Part shown: piece by piece, positions 40,089 through 55,000 of the stretch
How positions within the stretch are numbered: position 1 is the first letter of the stretch
How the letters are laid out: every line of letters begins with the position of its first letter
From: Nematostella vectensis
Taxonomy: Eukaryota > Cnidaria > Anthozoa > Actiniaria > Edwardsiidae
Length of the DNA: 64,000 nucleotides
Direction: 5' to 3'
Assembly: GCF_932526225.1 (NCBI RefSeq)
Contig: NC_064041.1
Span: 10,152,813-10,216,812 of the forward strand
Made by a program: the position numbers and the translations under genes
Notes under the pieces: model-generated
The model's input: only the letters and a program-made list of their open reading frames with translations
Databases searched by the model: none
Told to the model about the DNA's origin: nothing

Positions 40089-43000
40089 GTAAGTTTTATA
40101 TCCATTAATCTCTGGCCATGCAGTTTCTTTATGATGATGGTGCATTTTGCCTATTTAATCAATCGTAGCGATCTCAAGCTCAATAAATCTATATCAATTT
40201 TCTAGAATGTATGCTCACAGAATCGACCTAGATAGTATGTGTGAGGGTTTTCATAGAGTAATTCGTAGCTCAAATGTCTTCTTTTTTGAACTTTTAAGGT
40301 GTTTCTTTGGGAGAGAGAGAAAGTGAAAGTAGGAAGTTAGCAGTTCGTAGTTCTACAACAACAGCTCGCAGGGGCGTCTGGGGGTATACCCTGATCATGT
40401 ATTCATGTAATTCACTGAGTGCTTTATAGACATGGGGCAATATGAAATCATTTTACTCATATCAACAGCCATTGTATCATTTTTGCATTTTCTTGATGGT
40501 GCTCTGGTATGAGAAATGGTATTGAAACAATCTTTCAAGAACAAATGATAACTATTAACTTCTGCATGAATGCCTGCATATTCATAGCGCTCGCTCAAGC
40601 GTGCAACCAGCATTTTTTATTTAATTCTCCTAGCGTATTTAAAAGCTCACCTCAGATTGATATAGGCTACATGTGTTTGTATTTTCATTATTTCACAATT
40701 CAAATTATTTACAGTTTATATAACAAAGAGGAAGACCAGCAACCATGCTCATTTGCATGAACGAGAAATTACATTTTGGTGACAATTGAATAGACCAAAA
40801 TGACTACCGTAATTGTTTCAATAAGCCCCGGCCCTACCAATCGATAATTCTGATGATCAATAATAATCGATAGTAATCGAAAAAAATCAATATCAATCAA
40901 TCGATTAATATCGGAAATTTGATAGAAATCGATAACGTGAAACTGTGAGTATCAATTATTATCGATTTTTATCGATAATTTAGCCCTTTTTATCAAAAAG
41001 GCTAAACTTTACCATTTGCAAACCACATTCTCCATATACAAGATACAAGACATTCCATATAATTCTTGATAAAATATTTTTGAACACTGCTTAGCCGTTT
41101 AGCTGATGATGTATAAGTACGAAGTACGTATAATACGATGTATAACTCCCTGTTCATACTGTTTCTGCCTGCCGGACGTAATTGTGAAATTCTGAAACTG
41201 GAATGTCGTGGAATACCTTCATGACAACTTCAAATGTTGTATCATTACCATCATATTGAAAGTACTTGTGATGAAATAACATTTACGGATGCACACAGGC
41301 CCAGATGCTAAAAGTATCATTCCCTGTTTATGCGGTAACGGTTGATAACAGATTCAATTTTCCAGCGGTCAGTTTTAAATATAAGAAATCGATAAAACCC
41401 GATATGAATCAATAATAATCAATATGATTGAGTGCTCTTGTCTGTAAGTATTGATTATTATCGATTTTCAATCTAAATCAATAATAATCAACTGATTTAT
41501 ATGGATTAATATTGATTAATTCGATTAGTTTCCAATTATCGATTTTTATCGATTGGTAGGGCAAGAATAAACACCCCCCTCAAATAATTGCCTCCACCAA
41601 TAAGTACCTCATCTTAGAAGAAAAATATTAATAAGCACCTCTCCCAAATAATTGCCTCACCTAAAACATGTTGCACTTTTATTTGACTTTGACAATAACT
41701 TTGTTGACTGAGTGCTAAAAGGGAAGTAACTTGATTTATGATAGGTGATCGATTAATGAGTTTTCTGTGTATTTAGGTCTAGGTGGTTCTTATTAACTAT
41801 TTTTACTGGAGTTCATGAATTACTTAGGATGTAAGAAAATCATTTTCAAACCATTAAAAGGTCGGCGGGTTACAGTTGTAGCACACCCTGTATTATTCTC
41901 TAACATGCCCCTGAATACCATTATAGAGACCACACTGGTGCAGTCGAGCTAGCCTAAAAGTGTGTGTGTGTGTGTGTGTGTTGGGGAGATGGGATTCAAG
42001 ACATCCCTAGAGGGTGGTGCCCAGAAACCCTTGTCATAAACTCTTTTTCACCCAAATTCTTCCATATTTACCACATACTATCATACAAGCAATCTGATTG
42101 TCCACCCCTCTCCCCCTGTCCATTTATAGAACCATAGCAGGGGAAGGGGCACTTTGGGTGTAGCCATTATGCAAATTTGACCTCTCAAACAAGAAGTTTC
42201 ATATGTTATAAGCACCCCGATCTTGGAGGTAATTTTCGCGTCAGAAAAGTGTGTATTATATAAACATGAGTAAATATGGTAAAAGTTTCATTGTATCAAA
42301 CATTTGTATCTAGTTGTATGTTTATGAGTATGGGTATGAGTATGGGATTTGCTGATTTTAGAAAAGTTAGCAGCACTTTATTTTATACGGCTCTCCTCTT
42401 GTTTTAGTGTAAATCTGTGAACATGCTGGTGTTTTTCACATTCGTACAACTTTTTTTGGCTGCCCAATGTGTGTGTGGGGGGGGAGGTTTAAAGGTGTTG
42501 GCAGGTTATGAAGAAAGGAAGGGAGGGCTCACAAGTTTTACAAGAACATGGATGTAACCAAAAGCCTTAGTCGTTGTATGAACTAGGGGGTGGTGATAGG
42601 GTGGGGTGAAGGGGGCAGTCCCCATTTCATTCTTTATCTCTCTGTGTAGGGGATCTCTGCTTCCCTGCTACAACCCTGATGGCTGTAGGTGTATTTAGTG
42701 ACTATCTTATATTTCACTCCACGAATGAGGGGAGGGGTAAAATGGAAATAAGCATAAGATATAAGATGGCCATCATCATTTCCTTTCAGACTTATTCTCT
42801 TTTTATTCATATAGCAACTGAGGCCCGGCATTCACCTGGCCCAGACAGTCCAATCCCTAGCCAGTCTACCCAATCATCGCATGTAACTGTACATGTGACT
42901 GTAACCAAAACCGCTGAATTACAGTCCCCAACACCCATCACACCTGCCCTTCTTGGAGTTTCCTCACACGGCTACAACAATTCTTCATTGCATCCTTTGT

Positions 43001-46000
43001 CACCAGAATCTCAGCATCTGGCAGAAATAGGGCAGAGTTCTGCAGAGGTGTTGCCTTGCACTAGAAACAATGAAGCTCAAAGACTAAAAGAGGGTAGCTT
43101 GAAAGGAGAGGCTTTGGCTTCACATGACCATGTGGTTGCTGACAAGCAAGGGCCCAAGGCCTTTGTTCATGAGAAGATTCAAGAGAACCAGGGTGAAGTC
43201 TATCAGAAGGTTCCTACTGAACATGATGAAGAGCCATACAAAGAACTTGAGAAAGAAACGACTTGTGTCAGTGTTTCCAAGTCAAGTGAAAAGGAGAAGA
43301 GATTTGCAGCTCCTAAGATACAGGAATCAGAAAAACTTCTTGTGCAATCTCATCAAGCAGTCATGTTGGGAAGAGAAATTAAAACTCCACCAGGGTACCA
43401 TGTAGGGAACAAAGAATACACTCTTACTTCAGGAAATCTTCAAGAGAACACCCCAGATCTAAGAAATGACCAAGAGAGCACCAAATTTCCTAACAGTGAG
43501 CAAGAGATCATAGAATCATCTGGTAAGCAGGGTGACACAACATTTCCTAAACATGAGCAAGAGATCAAAGAATCATCTGGTAAGAAAGAGAATACTGCAT
43601 TTCCTAAACATGAGCAAGAGATCACAGAATCATCTGATAAGCAAGAGAACACTGCATTTCCGAAATATGGGCAAGAGATCACAGAATCATCAGGAAATAA
43701 GCAAGAGAAGAACACATCCCCTAGACATGATCAAGAGAATGTTCCTCAAAGTCTCACAAATAAAACTCTTTCACTTGAGCTAGAGAACAACACATCTCCT
43801 GGACAAAAACCCGACAACACCATACTTGAAAACCACCAAAAGAAGTCAAGTATTCCTTTGCAAGACAATCAGAAAGACTCTGAGGTAGTAAAGGCAACAG
43901 CCACAGGGGATGCATCTCATAGCCATGAAAAATCTAACCAAGTATCACCTGACACAGCACTTGCCGATGTAAAATCTGATGTAAGTTATAGTGCAGGCAT
44001 AATTTTTGAATGGGATGTTTTGATTTTTTCTTGCTTTAATGTATTATCTTAACCTTACTGGAGTTGTTATCATAGTTTATAGCTCCCCTGTTAAAGAATT
44101 TATAGGCTTGTATTCTCTTTTGTAGGTTAACATACAACTGGAAGATGGTGAGAGTGGCGCATCGTCGAAAAAGGGAATGACTAAACATGAGAAAAAGAAA
44201 GTCAAACAGGCACAGAAAAAACGTGAGAATCAAGAAGCAAAGCGTCAGAAGAATGCTGCTAAAATAAAAGCAAAACATGAAAAGGGAGCAAGTAATGAGG
44301 AACAGAAAGCTTCTAATCTGTGAGTAAACAGTGAATGTTTTCATTCTGCTTTTAGCACAATCATCCTGTGCATGTAGAGAAATATAAAGAAAAACACTAT
44401 CATTTGATTTTTGTGATTATTTTCTTAGATTATAGTGTTTATAGTGTTTATTTCTTAGATTATATTTTGTTTGTAATACTAGACAACAAAACTTCGTTGA
44501 AGATCAAAAGATGGAAGATAAAGAGGTGTCTAAAGAAAATGCAACAATTCCCCCACCGCCACCACGAGATTTTGATGAAGACTGTCTTACTGTTGTTTTC
44601 CATGCCATATTGTCTCCCAAGTTTCCATTTGATCCAAAGAAAGATTCGGTTCACCTGAGATTTGGTCCCCAAGAGCTTGGCAGTTTTAAATACAATTCGG
44701 TGGATGTTAGTGTATTAAGGTGGTAAGCAGCCCTCTTCATAAGATCTTACTAACTATACCCTATAAGATGATTGATCAGTTATCATTTTATAATGCGACA
44801 CACACTGCCATGGCCACCATGACAGTTTTAGGAAAGCATCTAATCGGGATTAAAAATCAGCTTGACTGACATTAAGCCTTGTGCAGAAGTTGGCCTAGCA
44901 ATGTTGGTGCAGTTTGAACACCGTTTTGGGAGGTCCTAGCGAGGTGTTGGCGAAACTTTGATTGAGTTCAAACTTTTGCCAGCACTTCCCCAGCATCTCC
45001 TTTGTCCCACATGCAACTTTCTAATTATTAGATTAAATTCATTATTTTTCGTCGCCGTCTTGGCGACCGCAAATTCAATTAGCGAATTGCCTTTAACAAC
45101 ACAAGTAAAATGGTGGAATCCATGGTTGCCTTTGGTCCCTTCAAGCAACAAACGCCAGTCACTCGTGAACTTATTTCCAACTAACTCCGGCTTAGCACTT
45201 TATCAGCAATGCTGGCCCAGCAATGCTGGCGGGTACTGGCACAGGGCTTCAGTAGTCTTTATTTCTCACATATATTTATGTGCCGAGTGTGGGCATTAAT
45301 TCGCTAACCATCCTCCACTAGCCTCCTGTACAGACAAGTCCGTTAAAATGATGATCATGACCATGATACTTGGACGTAACGGGCCTTGAAGTACTGGAAG
45401 TGGGAGGGGCTTTATGGTAGGGCGGTAGGAGGGAGGGTGTACGATACATTAATGATGATTCTGTTGATGGTGATGTCTTTTATATAAGTATTTTTCGCTG
45501 GTTTCCAGTGGTCATAAAGATTTACTTCGTCTACATGGAGAGGCAAGATTACCAGTCCGATTTTTTGTTCCCCCATCCCGCTCGTTTTCTTACAAGTACA
45601 TTGTGGCCACATGCGACAAGAAAGACATTAATTTTGAGCATCTGGAATTTGAAGCATATGCCGGTGAAATAATTGATCGTGAGCTTGTGCCAAGAAAGAG
45701 CAGCATCAAGAAAGACGGTAAGATTTTCTTATTGTTCAGATAGATAGTGGTCTTGAGGTTTCAAGTTTGTGCCTCAGTTGCATTTGTCTTGCATAGTAGA
45801 AAAGTGAGTGAAGTTACAAACAGGTGTACCGGTGTAATAGAGATACCACTGTGGTCCCTTTCACAGGAGGGGGAATCTACTGTCAATGAGGAGTTTAACC
45901 GCCTTCTTTAGGACTTCAGTTATAAGTTAAAATAAAATTGAGTTTTAGACATGTATTTTGTTTTACATGTACATTTTTTCGTTGTAGGCATTTGGCACCA

Positions 46001-49000
46001 GTATGACGGATTCGTATATCCGCCCTCTAAGACAAGCTTCAGAGAATGGCTTTCTAGTTTTTTCAAAAACACTGACGAGTTTGTCAAAGACAGAGAGTGT
46101 GCTGCTGTCGAATTTCTCCCGAAATGGAAGGGGTTTGTGGCTGCTGGCATGGAGCAAGACAAAGTAGAGGACATTACTTTGAGTCAGGCGCTGGATCAGA
46201 TACTAATGAACAAAGATTGCATGTCATTGGTTTTCACAAATTCAGGACATGGCCGCCAAGATAGAAGGCCCAAGCTCGACTTTGATAAGGTTGGTGTTTT
46301 CTTTCTTATAATTGTTTCACAAATACAACATTATCATATTAAAGACTAGATAATATTCGCGAATGAGGTATTTTTCTAGTCCCCGGCTGACTGAAGTCAA
46401 AAGATAAGGTGTTTAACTCACACCATTCTTTTTTGCCAAGGTGCTTCGTGAATTCCTCACTAGAAAGATCCATTCAAACGCCTGCAACACGACAGGCAGT
46501 AAAGTAGAGCGTGTGGATCGCCTTGTGTCCAGCCTTGGTATTGCTTGTACTGCACGCAGACATAACGTTAAGTTTGACAAAGCAACACTCTCAAAGCTTG
46601 TCCTCTGTCTGAGGGTTCTTCCTGATGGGCAAGGAGGGTGTGATTTCGATGACATTGAGAAGGATACACCGAAAGAAATGTGGGGGTAGGATGATAATTT
46701 CATTTGATATGCCAATTTTACGTGGTTAATGTCATGGGCGAGTTTGAATTGTTGTATGGCGCAGTCTTTTCTTTGTAAGTTGGTCTTGGTAAAAGATCGT
46801 CTATCATCCCTACTAACTTACAAGTCATCATCATGAAGGCCATTGATTGTATGTTTGACTAAACGTAAAAGCCTTTTCATGCCCTACTTTTCTTACTTGG
46901 CCATGAGTGGGATGCATATTGAGCTTACCATTGTGTTTTTGATGAATATCTAGAGAATGCTTCCTGCCATTTAATCTACATGTATGTCTTGCAGGGAACT
47001 GGTCGAAGCAGTTCTTTACATATCGAACTGCGTACATGAGTTGCTTATTCAACCATCTATGATTCTTCTAATGGTTCCCGTCATCCATCTGCTGAGAGGG
47101 GACTGTACCCCATTCAAAGAGCTTTCCCCAAGTTTGCTAGAAAGCAAAGAGAAATGGTGCTTCTCATCTAAGATACCGGAGGTTATTTGGCGGTTAGTGG
47201 GATTCGTCTTGATAAACAGTTATGGGCGAGGTTTTGCGATGTCCAAAATACTCAAGGTTGGGGTAAGCGTAAAAAGTCGAGAATTAGTTAAAAGATGCAG
47301 GCACTGGTTAAAGCAGTACTGGTTCTGGCTCAGTGTGTGCTTGGCTAGCTTGATTTTGATACAAAATTAAAAACAAACCAACGAACAAACGAGGCATGGT
47401 TACGCCAAACATCCTTACCTATGCAGATCCATGTCATGACATCCGAAATGCATCCCTGTTATCGACGCTTGATGAAGGGGTCATCTCACTCATTTCCTGT
47501 GTTTTTTTTTTTCTAGGCCCTTCGATCTCTATGTTGGTGAAATCAAGGAGATGTTTCCCGTGGACCCGCTACTTCGCCGACTGTTTTTGTGCTCAATTAC
47601 TATCATTGAAGACTTAGCTGTAATCAGCTCAGACGAGGCATTCCCTGTTCACGAAGTCTGTACTGTCCTGGCTGATTGTCTTAAGCGATGTCGACACATA
47701 TACAGCAATGTGAGTATGGTATAAGCTCTATCTATTGATTTAGGAAGGCACGCTTTTAGGCCAAGAACACTGAGATTAATTGAATATCCTGAAATGGCTC
47801 TTTCTGCTATTTGCAAGCCATATATCCGAACGATATGTATTGTTGTATTAATTTGCATGTATCCACTATTGTTTTTATTTGGGTATATACTCACCCATAA
47901 TGTAGAGTTTAACAACTGTGGTGTTAAAGCTGTTGTGGGATGAAATGGGATAATATACATTAATCAATTTACCATGCACATAGCTAGGGGGGTTCACGGG
48001 TTCGAAAGACCCCCAGGGCTCAAAAAAGTTTTTTTGAAATGTGCTAGATTTTGCCGGCTTTGTGGATTTTGGTGGGGATAAAAAGCCTGCATACTAAAAA
48101 TATGAGAAGGGGATACAAAAAAAAAAGCCGGCAAAGACCAAAAAACAGCCGGCCGCTATTTTGAACCCTGACCCCCCCCCCCCTGCACTCGACTGGAAGG
48201 TCCGCTCTTATGAAGGAAAATCACTTCGAGCTAGGACAAGCTACAGAGAAAATGGTCCGCTAAATGGGTAAACGAACTCCCCCGCCAAAAATCCTGGCTA
48301 CGGGCCTGTTTGCTAAAGTTCTTTTGAAAAATCATAATAGCGTTTTTTTTCACTCTAGATTCCTCAAATCCATGCAAGCTTGGAAAACCTAAGCTCCCGC
48401 GTCATTTCCTCTATGTGAGTATAACGGATCCTCTCTGTTTCGCTTCGCTAAACAGGTGAAGGAGCGATTATGAAAACGTGCGACGCTTTGTAAAGGCCGG
48501 TTCAAACACGCTTGTCATGTTGATTTTTCTCTCACGCGCAAAAAAAATCGCCCTGACAGATTCGTCCAAAATTGCATCGTAAGTGACGTATTCGTGTGTG
48601 TGTGTTTTATGGGTATCTTTATTTTCTTTTTCTCGTTTGGCTCTCTTCCTTCTGTGATATATATTTGAGTAAGTTCAACTTACTAATCCTATCCTATAGT
48701 ATAGGATCTTTTATATTGAAATGTTTTGTTATACATAACTTTTGTTTGTTTTGTTTTGTAATAAATAACTTTTAAGTTATTTTGAGGGAGACATTCTTAC
48801 TCGACTCGAATTTTCCTAAGAACATGAAGTATTAAATATGTGAGCTCAGCGTTTCTAGCACCTTGCTTGTATGGTATTTGCCATTTACCCCTTCGACCAA
48901 GAGATGACCCATGATGACAACCCTGGAAGTTTTTTTCCCGGTTAAATAAAATAAGCTTCTTAGAGAATATATTCTGTATTTTAATACAAAAAAGGCTTTA

Positions 49001-52000
49001 TTTTTTCTTTGATTTACGATGTTTTTAGATGATTACCAAGTCTGGAACGCTTTTATCTATGAAATACCTGTCTTGATGACTACAATAACATAAACTGTAA
49101 GAATAAACTCAGACTTTATTTATACCTCTGTTTTGGACCACTTTCCTTTATCCTTCCGTTTAGAGAAAGCTGATACACCTTTTGTTGTTTTTAGCCCAAT
49201 GGAAGCTAAATTGCTGTCTTCGTATGTACGCCAAGTACAGGATGTTATAAATTATTTCGATTAGACATGACCAAAGACCAAATTCGCGTATTTCAAACCA
49301 TCTTAAAATGTAATTACATTGTCGACAAATAACCAAATTTCTTGCCACCTAGTTTAAGCAGGGCTCTTTGTACCCTAAATAACCTTTTATAACTACCGCA
49401 ATGGAAGATGGTAAAATGGACCAACGGTCTACCCTCCATATAGTTAAATGCAGCGAGTCTAGTAAGAACTCCAGTTTTGGGAAGACATGAATATTGCGCC
49501 TATGTTGGGAGCATTTTCTTAGCCTTTTTCAGAGATCTCTAGCATGTCGCCTTTGTATACTACCCATCCAAGTCAAATTCATGTATTCTTTAACCATCTT
49601 TTTAGGAATGACATAACGGCAGAGGTGACAGCTCGCTCGGCACACCTTCTTCTTGTGGCTGTGTTGGAAAAACAATCTTTCAATGTTCCCGCCTCAGGTG
49701 AACCTGTTTTGTACTTGACTGCCATCAAGCTTTTCGCCTCCTGTATCAAGACAATGAACAAGACATCAAAAAGTTCGGAAGGAAAGAATGGGCACAGGCA
49801 ACTAATGGATGAAGCAGTCAAAGCCATAAAAGATACCATAGAGAAGGAGTATTACAAAAAGATTGAACCTTATTTAGGAAAACAAAAAGTCGAAATAAAG
49901 GTGAATAATTTGTAATTAAAAACCTTTAACTTGAAATTGGCTATTGCAATTCGATGCATCCTCAAAGTCTGAGCAACAGCCAAAATTCATTCGTGGTTAT
50001 GCGACCACCTTAAAAATCTATTTCTTGTGTGGAAATATCGCGTTGTGAGTCATGACCTTCACTTGTCAGTTTTGGTATTCAATGGTGTTTCTGCGCGACA
50101 GTAGTAAACATGAAAGTTTTTGTCGATTGGTTTAGATGGTTTAGATTGGCTACTCATAAGAATCCTGAATTCTGGGTGGTGGGGAAATGCCATCCTTGAT
50201 CATATCATATTTAGTATACTCTAGTATAAATGCACTTTATATATGTATCATTTTAATTGTGTTTGTGTATAGACTTGGTCCAAACTTATCGCCGTCGCGT
50301 CAATGGACGAAGAAGACAAGCGCTACTGGGATGACAGCTTGCTGGCGATATTTATTTCTCGGGTTAAACAGGTTGGTTTAATCATTAACAGGTTGGTTTA
50401 ATCATTATTCCCGTGCATAGATACAGTTAGTTCATGGTTAACTCATCTTATTTTGTATCTGTAAAGAATAGTAAAGCTACGAACAACCCTAGGTCCTCCA
50501 GCATAACCTCAGACCAGTTCTTGAGCAAAACGGGAATTACTTTGAAAGATTGCTTGTCTAGATAACAGGGAAATTAGTAACATTGTTGTCGAACAGATCT
50601 GCCTTGAAAGTCTGAGATGCCCTGGCTATAAGGACAGCCACGTTTTATACTATTTCCATTTCTCAAAGCTTTCTGATGACAAGATTATTGAGCTGTTTGG
50701 TGACCAACTACCAGATGATGTTACTCCTGTCATTGTTGGAGCTGTCACTTTCGAGCTCTTTGAGGCAATTAAGCGCATTGTTGAGGTATGTCTGTTCAAT
50801 CTAGATCTTTTTTCTCTAGCTTCTCATTACAGAGGGATGGTGCAGATGTTAGCGGTGACTTACATACCCATCTTACATGTATGATTATACTGCATGGTAA
50901 AACAAAAGTACATACATATAAAGACCACGTCAGACCGGAACTCTCGATAATGTCGGCCTCTTTTCTATGCTTTTTTTGTAGAAAGGAAGGGGTGGAAAAA
51001 TGTCGTTCGAGCTATTGCAAAGAAGTTCTGAAGGTAGACAACGAACTAAGGTGCGAGAACTCCTCTCTCACATGCTCGAGGATGCCTGGCGTAAAGCCAC
51101 CAATGGAAAGTCCAAAGTCATCGAGTATGATTTTCTGCATCATCTGTTCACCTGGAAATCGTGGGAAGGATTTCTGGATTTTTATGGTAAGCTTGCTACT
51201 CGCGTCTTTTTAATATTTTCAAAATTTATTGTGAGTAGGAATATGAGAAGGAATATAAGGCTTTGTAAAAATATTTTTTTTAGAAACAACAACCAAAAAT
51301 GATAACGGTTTCCATGCAATCAGCACTCACTTTTTAAACATTAGCCTCAGGGTTGTCCCTTATAAATGCCCTTGGACCGACCTAACTACCATTTTTTGCT
51401 TAAGCTTTTAATATTCTTTTTAGATTTGTTTAAAATGATCTAATAAGAATATGATTATCCATCTTCATTTAGTAATTCGGAGATGTAGCAGCCCGCTCGT
51501 GAGGCCTAACGTAATTGGCTGGATTACCTCATTGTTCTATTGTAGTCCCGTTCTACTGTTTTCCCCCGTATTCTTTCTTTTCTTTTTTCTTCACCTCAAC
51601 TATAGGCTTTGACGATTTTATTCATTACATTACTACAAAAAAATTAAGCCGCCATTTAAAGAAAATCTTGGACCCGCCCCTGCGCACTATTGCTGCAATA
51701 CGTCTCCTACTCAACATTAATTCTATCATACTAATATTGGTCTTAATTCTTGTAGCATTTGCCATCTTGAATTTGATTCTCTTGAATTGCATGCAAAAGA
51801 CTTTCGAGCATGTCAAGCTTAAAAAGTAGTGCGGTTTTAAATAACAAATTTTAATTTGTTTAAAACAATTATAACTAAATGCAAGCCTAAAAAACGGCGT
51901 CTAAATTGCCAGGCATTCTCTTGTCTATTTCGACCGTGCAAAACGTGCATTTAAAGCGGCAAATTAAAAAAAAAACGGCGTTTAAACTAGGCCTAAGGTA

Positions 52001-55000
52001 CTTCTAAGTATTGTTAGTCTGTGATAAAAAAAGAGAAAATAGATATAAAAAATAAAAAAAACCGTTTATTTGCTAGGAAGAAGTGTGAATAAAAGATTGT
52101 TGTTTCGCATTGCATCATATAATAGGGATCTTACAGGGATGTTGATATTGCTGTATCCCATTATTTACTTTTCTTTTTGACCAGGAGCGGCTGCAAGTAG
52201 AGAAATGTGGTCAGATGAGGCGTGTAGAATTATGGAGAGAGCCATCTCGAGTATTGGACGAGTTCAAGAGTGTATCTTCGATGGGTCGATTACTGTAAAG
52301 ACCCTGAAGTTGGTCCAGCAACACTCAGACGACTTCATCCAGCTTTATTGCCTTGTGTCTAAAAATGATGACAAGCTGCCCTCTGCGGGGTCTGTAAAAG
52401 ATAACCTACGACAGCGGACGACAGAACTCGCGATATTTGATGAACTCAGGAAAGAGATTTCGACCTACATCAAGCTCTGTTCTTCTGGAAAGGAGAAAGG
52501 TGAAGTTTGTTTCTCATTTGTTAGGACTTCTGCTTTCAAAAGGTTTTATAACTTGATTTTTGTTTTTTGTTAACAGAATATCTTGACCTTGATTTCTTGT
52601 TAAAAAAGACAAACGAAGACATCTTTGGCCGTGCCTAGCCGCCTCCGCAGGCATCTCGAGTGTTTTTGTAATTTTTCCGTATTTTTATGAATTGGTGTTC
52701 TTGTGGCGAGTTGAACCGAAACCGGAAGCCGGAAAAGTGAAGGGGGGGGAAAAAAAAATCCCTCAAAATACATCTTTCCCTCTAACCCAGGCCCCAACCC
52801 CTTTCATGAACACGCCACAGGAAGCCCAAAGTCGAAAAAAAGCCTTTTTCCCAAATCACTTGAGACGCCTGCGGAGGTATTAACACAGAAACGTGTGCCA
52901 CTATCGAACTATCAAAAAAAATTTTCTTGTTATTCTTTGGCTTGTCGCCGAACATTCTAAAAATGTATGTCTTGGAGGCCACTTTTTAAAGATTATACTA
53001 ACTTGTTTCTCCCGTAGAAACTTTCGAACTGAAGTCTCTAAAAGCAAAAACATCTGAAGACATTTTAGAGCGATCCATGTCAGACTTGTTTACATACCCA
53101 GAGACGAGCACTACTCCATCCAAAAACATATTCTTGGAATTCTTTGGCCTATCACCGAACTTTCTAGAAATGCTGCCTCTTCTGACGGTTGCCTTTGAGA
53201 GCCAATTGTTCCAAGTTTTCTGGGATAAACATTGCAAGAAGGCGACCAGTCAAAAGAGGGAGAAGAACGAAATGCTAAGTGGGCGCCTGACACTGGAAGA
53301 TGTCTATGGTCATGTCTGGTCGCCCTCGTACTCAGAGTGGCAGAGTACAGGTCAGGGACTGCTTGATGGGTCGACCACTCTTCGACAGATAGACAAATTG
53401 TTCAAAGGTCGATTAAAGGATGATGTGGAGAGAGAACTTAGAATTCTCTTCACAAATGTGACCGGGCGCAGTGATAATGACAGCCTGGTGGGGAAGCGCC
53501 TGACACAGATAGGGCAATACTTCAGTCTGCAGGATTATGCTAGGGCGGCTGACACTGTTTGGAGGTTCAAGGACGCTGTGGGCCTAACTGGAGACTTCTC
53601 TGTCTTGGACGATTTGCGCAACCAGGTGGGTCATTCAATAATTAACAAGTTTTTTTGAATGTCACAAATGCTTTAAAACCGAACGTACCCTCCACATTTT
53701 AGCACATCCTGCCCTACTGTGTGGCAACGTCAGCAAACATTTAAGGAAATAAGATGTACATGTCAGTAGCGAAATAAGTCAACTCCAACTGAAACCGGGT
53801 CCATCACACATGGCAATCGAGTGATCGAAAAAAGTATAGAAATATTATTTTGAATATATATATTTTTATCTGTCATTTTTGATTCACTTTGGGACTAACC
53901 ACTTTCTACACTGATGTCTTTACTGTTTTTAGACATCCTCTGAGTTTAAGTCAAAGCGACTGGAGAGTATCGATGATCGCTTGACTAGTGCGACTGGAAG
54001 CCTTGAGAAGATATCCCCAGAACGTTCCAGTTGCTTCCAGGCCATCGCGGACTGTGAGGCATTGGTCAAGTGGCTGAAAGAGACAATCAGAGGTAAGCCA
54101 GGCCCTGTCAAAACAACATGTTGCCCGCATGTTTCCGCCTAAAACTACTGATCAAATATGTTCCCGCCAAAAACACAGGCTACCTACCTTTACCATAGGT
54201 AGTTTAGGGTAATATCTTTTTTTGCAGACTTACACTTCTGGGGCCAGTTGAACAAAGCCTGAATAAGTTATCAGCTGAATAGCCGCTATCCACTAGATAA
54301 ATCCTCTATTCAGGGTATTGCTATCTGCCGGTTAAAATAGCGTTGCACAAAGCGTGGATAGAAGGTTCGATTATTATCCGCTGGTTTACCATCATTTGCC
54401 ACTAAGTGGCTCCCCTTTGCTATTTTAAATATGCCAATCTTATATGCAAACCATAACAAAATGGCAAGAGGTACTAAATATGTTAGAAAACAAACAGTGA
54501 CTGTTTATTGAGGCACGTAATCTATGAAATGATCAAAGGGGATAGTGTTTAGCTTCTTTCTGTCTCGGGGAGTCAAATCTCTCGACAAAGCAAGCAATAA
54601 TGGACCCAGTCCTACCAGATGTGTATGTAAGTTCGTAGTTTGTGGTTGCCAACTATGAAATGTGTGTTTTTGGTGTGTTCCAATTTCCACTGTGTCTGAA
54701 TTCGTCTTAATTCTGGCAATAACTAAGAAGACAATAGGTCATTTGATTTTCTCTTCACATTTTTTCGGTGGATAAAATTTTGTCGGACCGCACTCAACCG
54801 GATAACTTTTATTCGGACTTCGCCAAATGTATAGGTTTTAACCGGTTGATAGGACTTATCCAAGCTTTGTGCGACCGGCCCTTGACTTGCTTTGCTCTCA
54901 GTTGCGCTATGATTTGAGTCGCTATGACTTCCTAGTGAGACAGGTAGAGATCTTTTGGTGCTTGCTACTTTGATATCTTTATTTTCTAGACACATCCGCG

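Noticed and set aside
44958-45299. Open frame of 113 codons between RNF213 exons 4 and 5
   Set aside because: It lies in an intron whose flanking exons join in phase, and it has no family similarity.
52577-52640. An additional RNF213 exon
   Set aside because: It has an acceptor-like start but reads into a TAG after about 20 codons; exon 15 joins exon 16 in phase without it.
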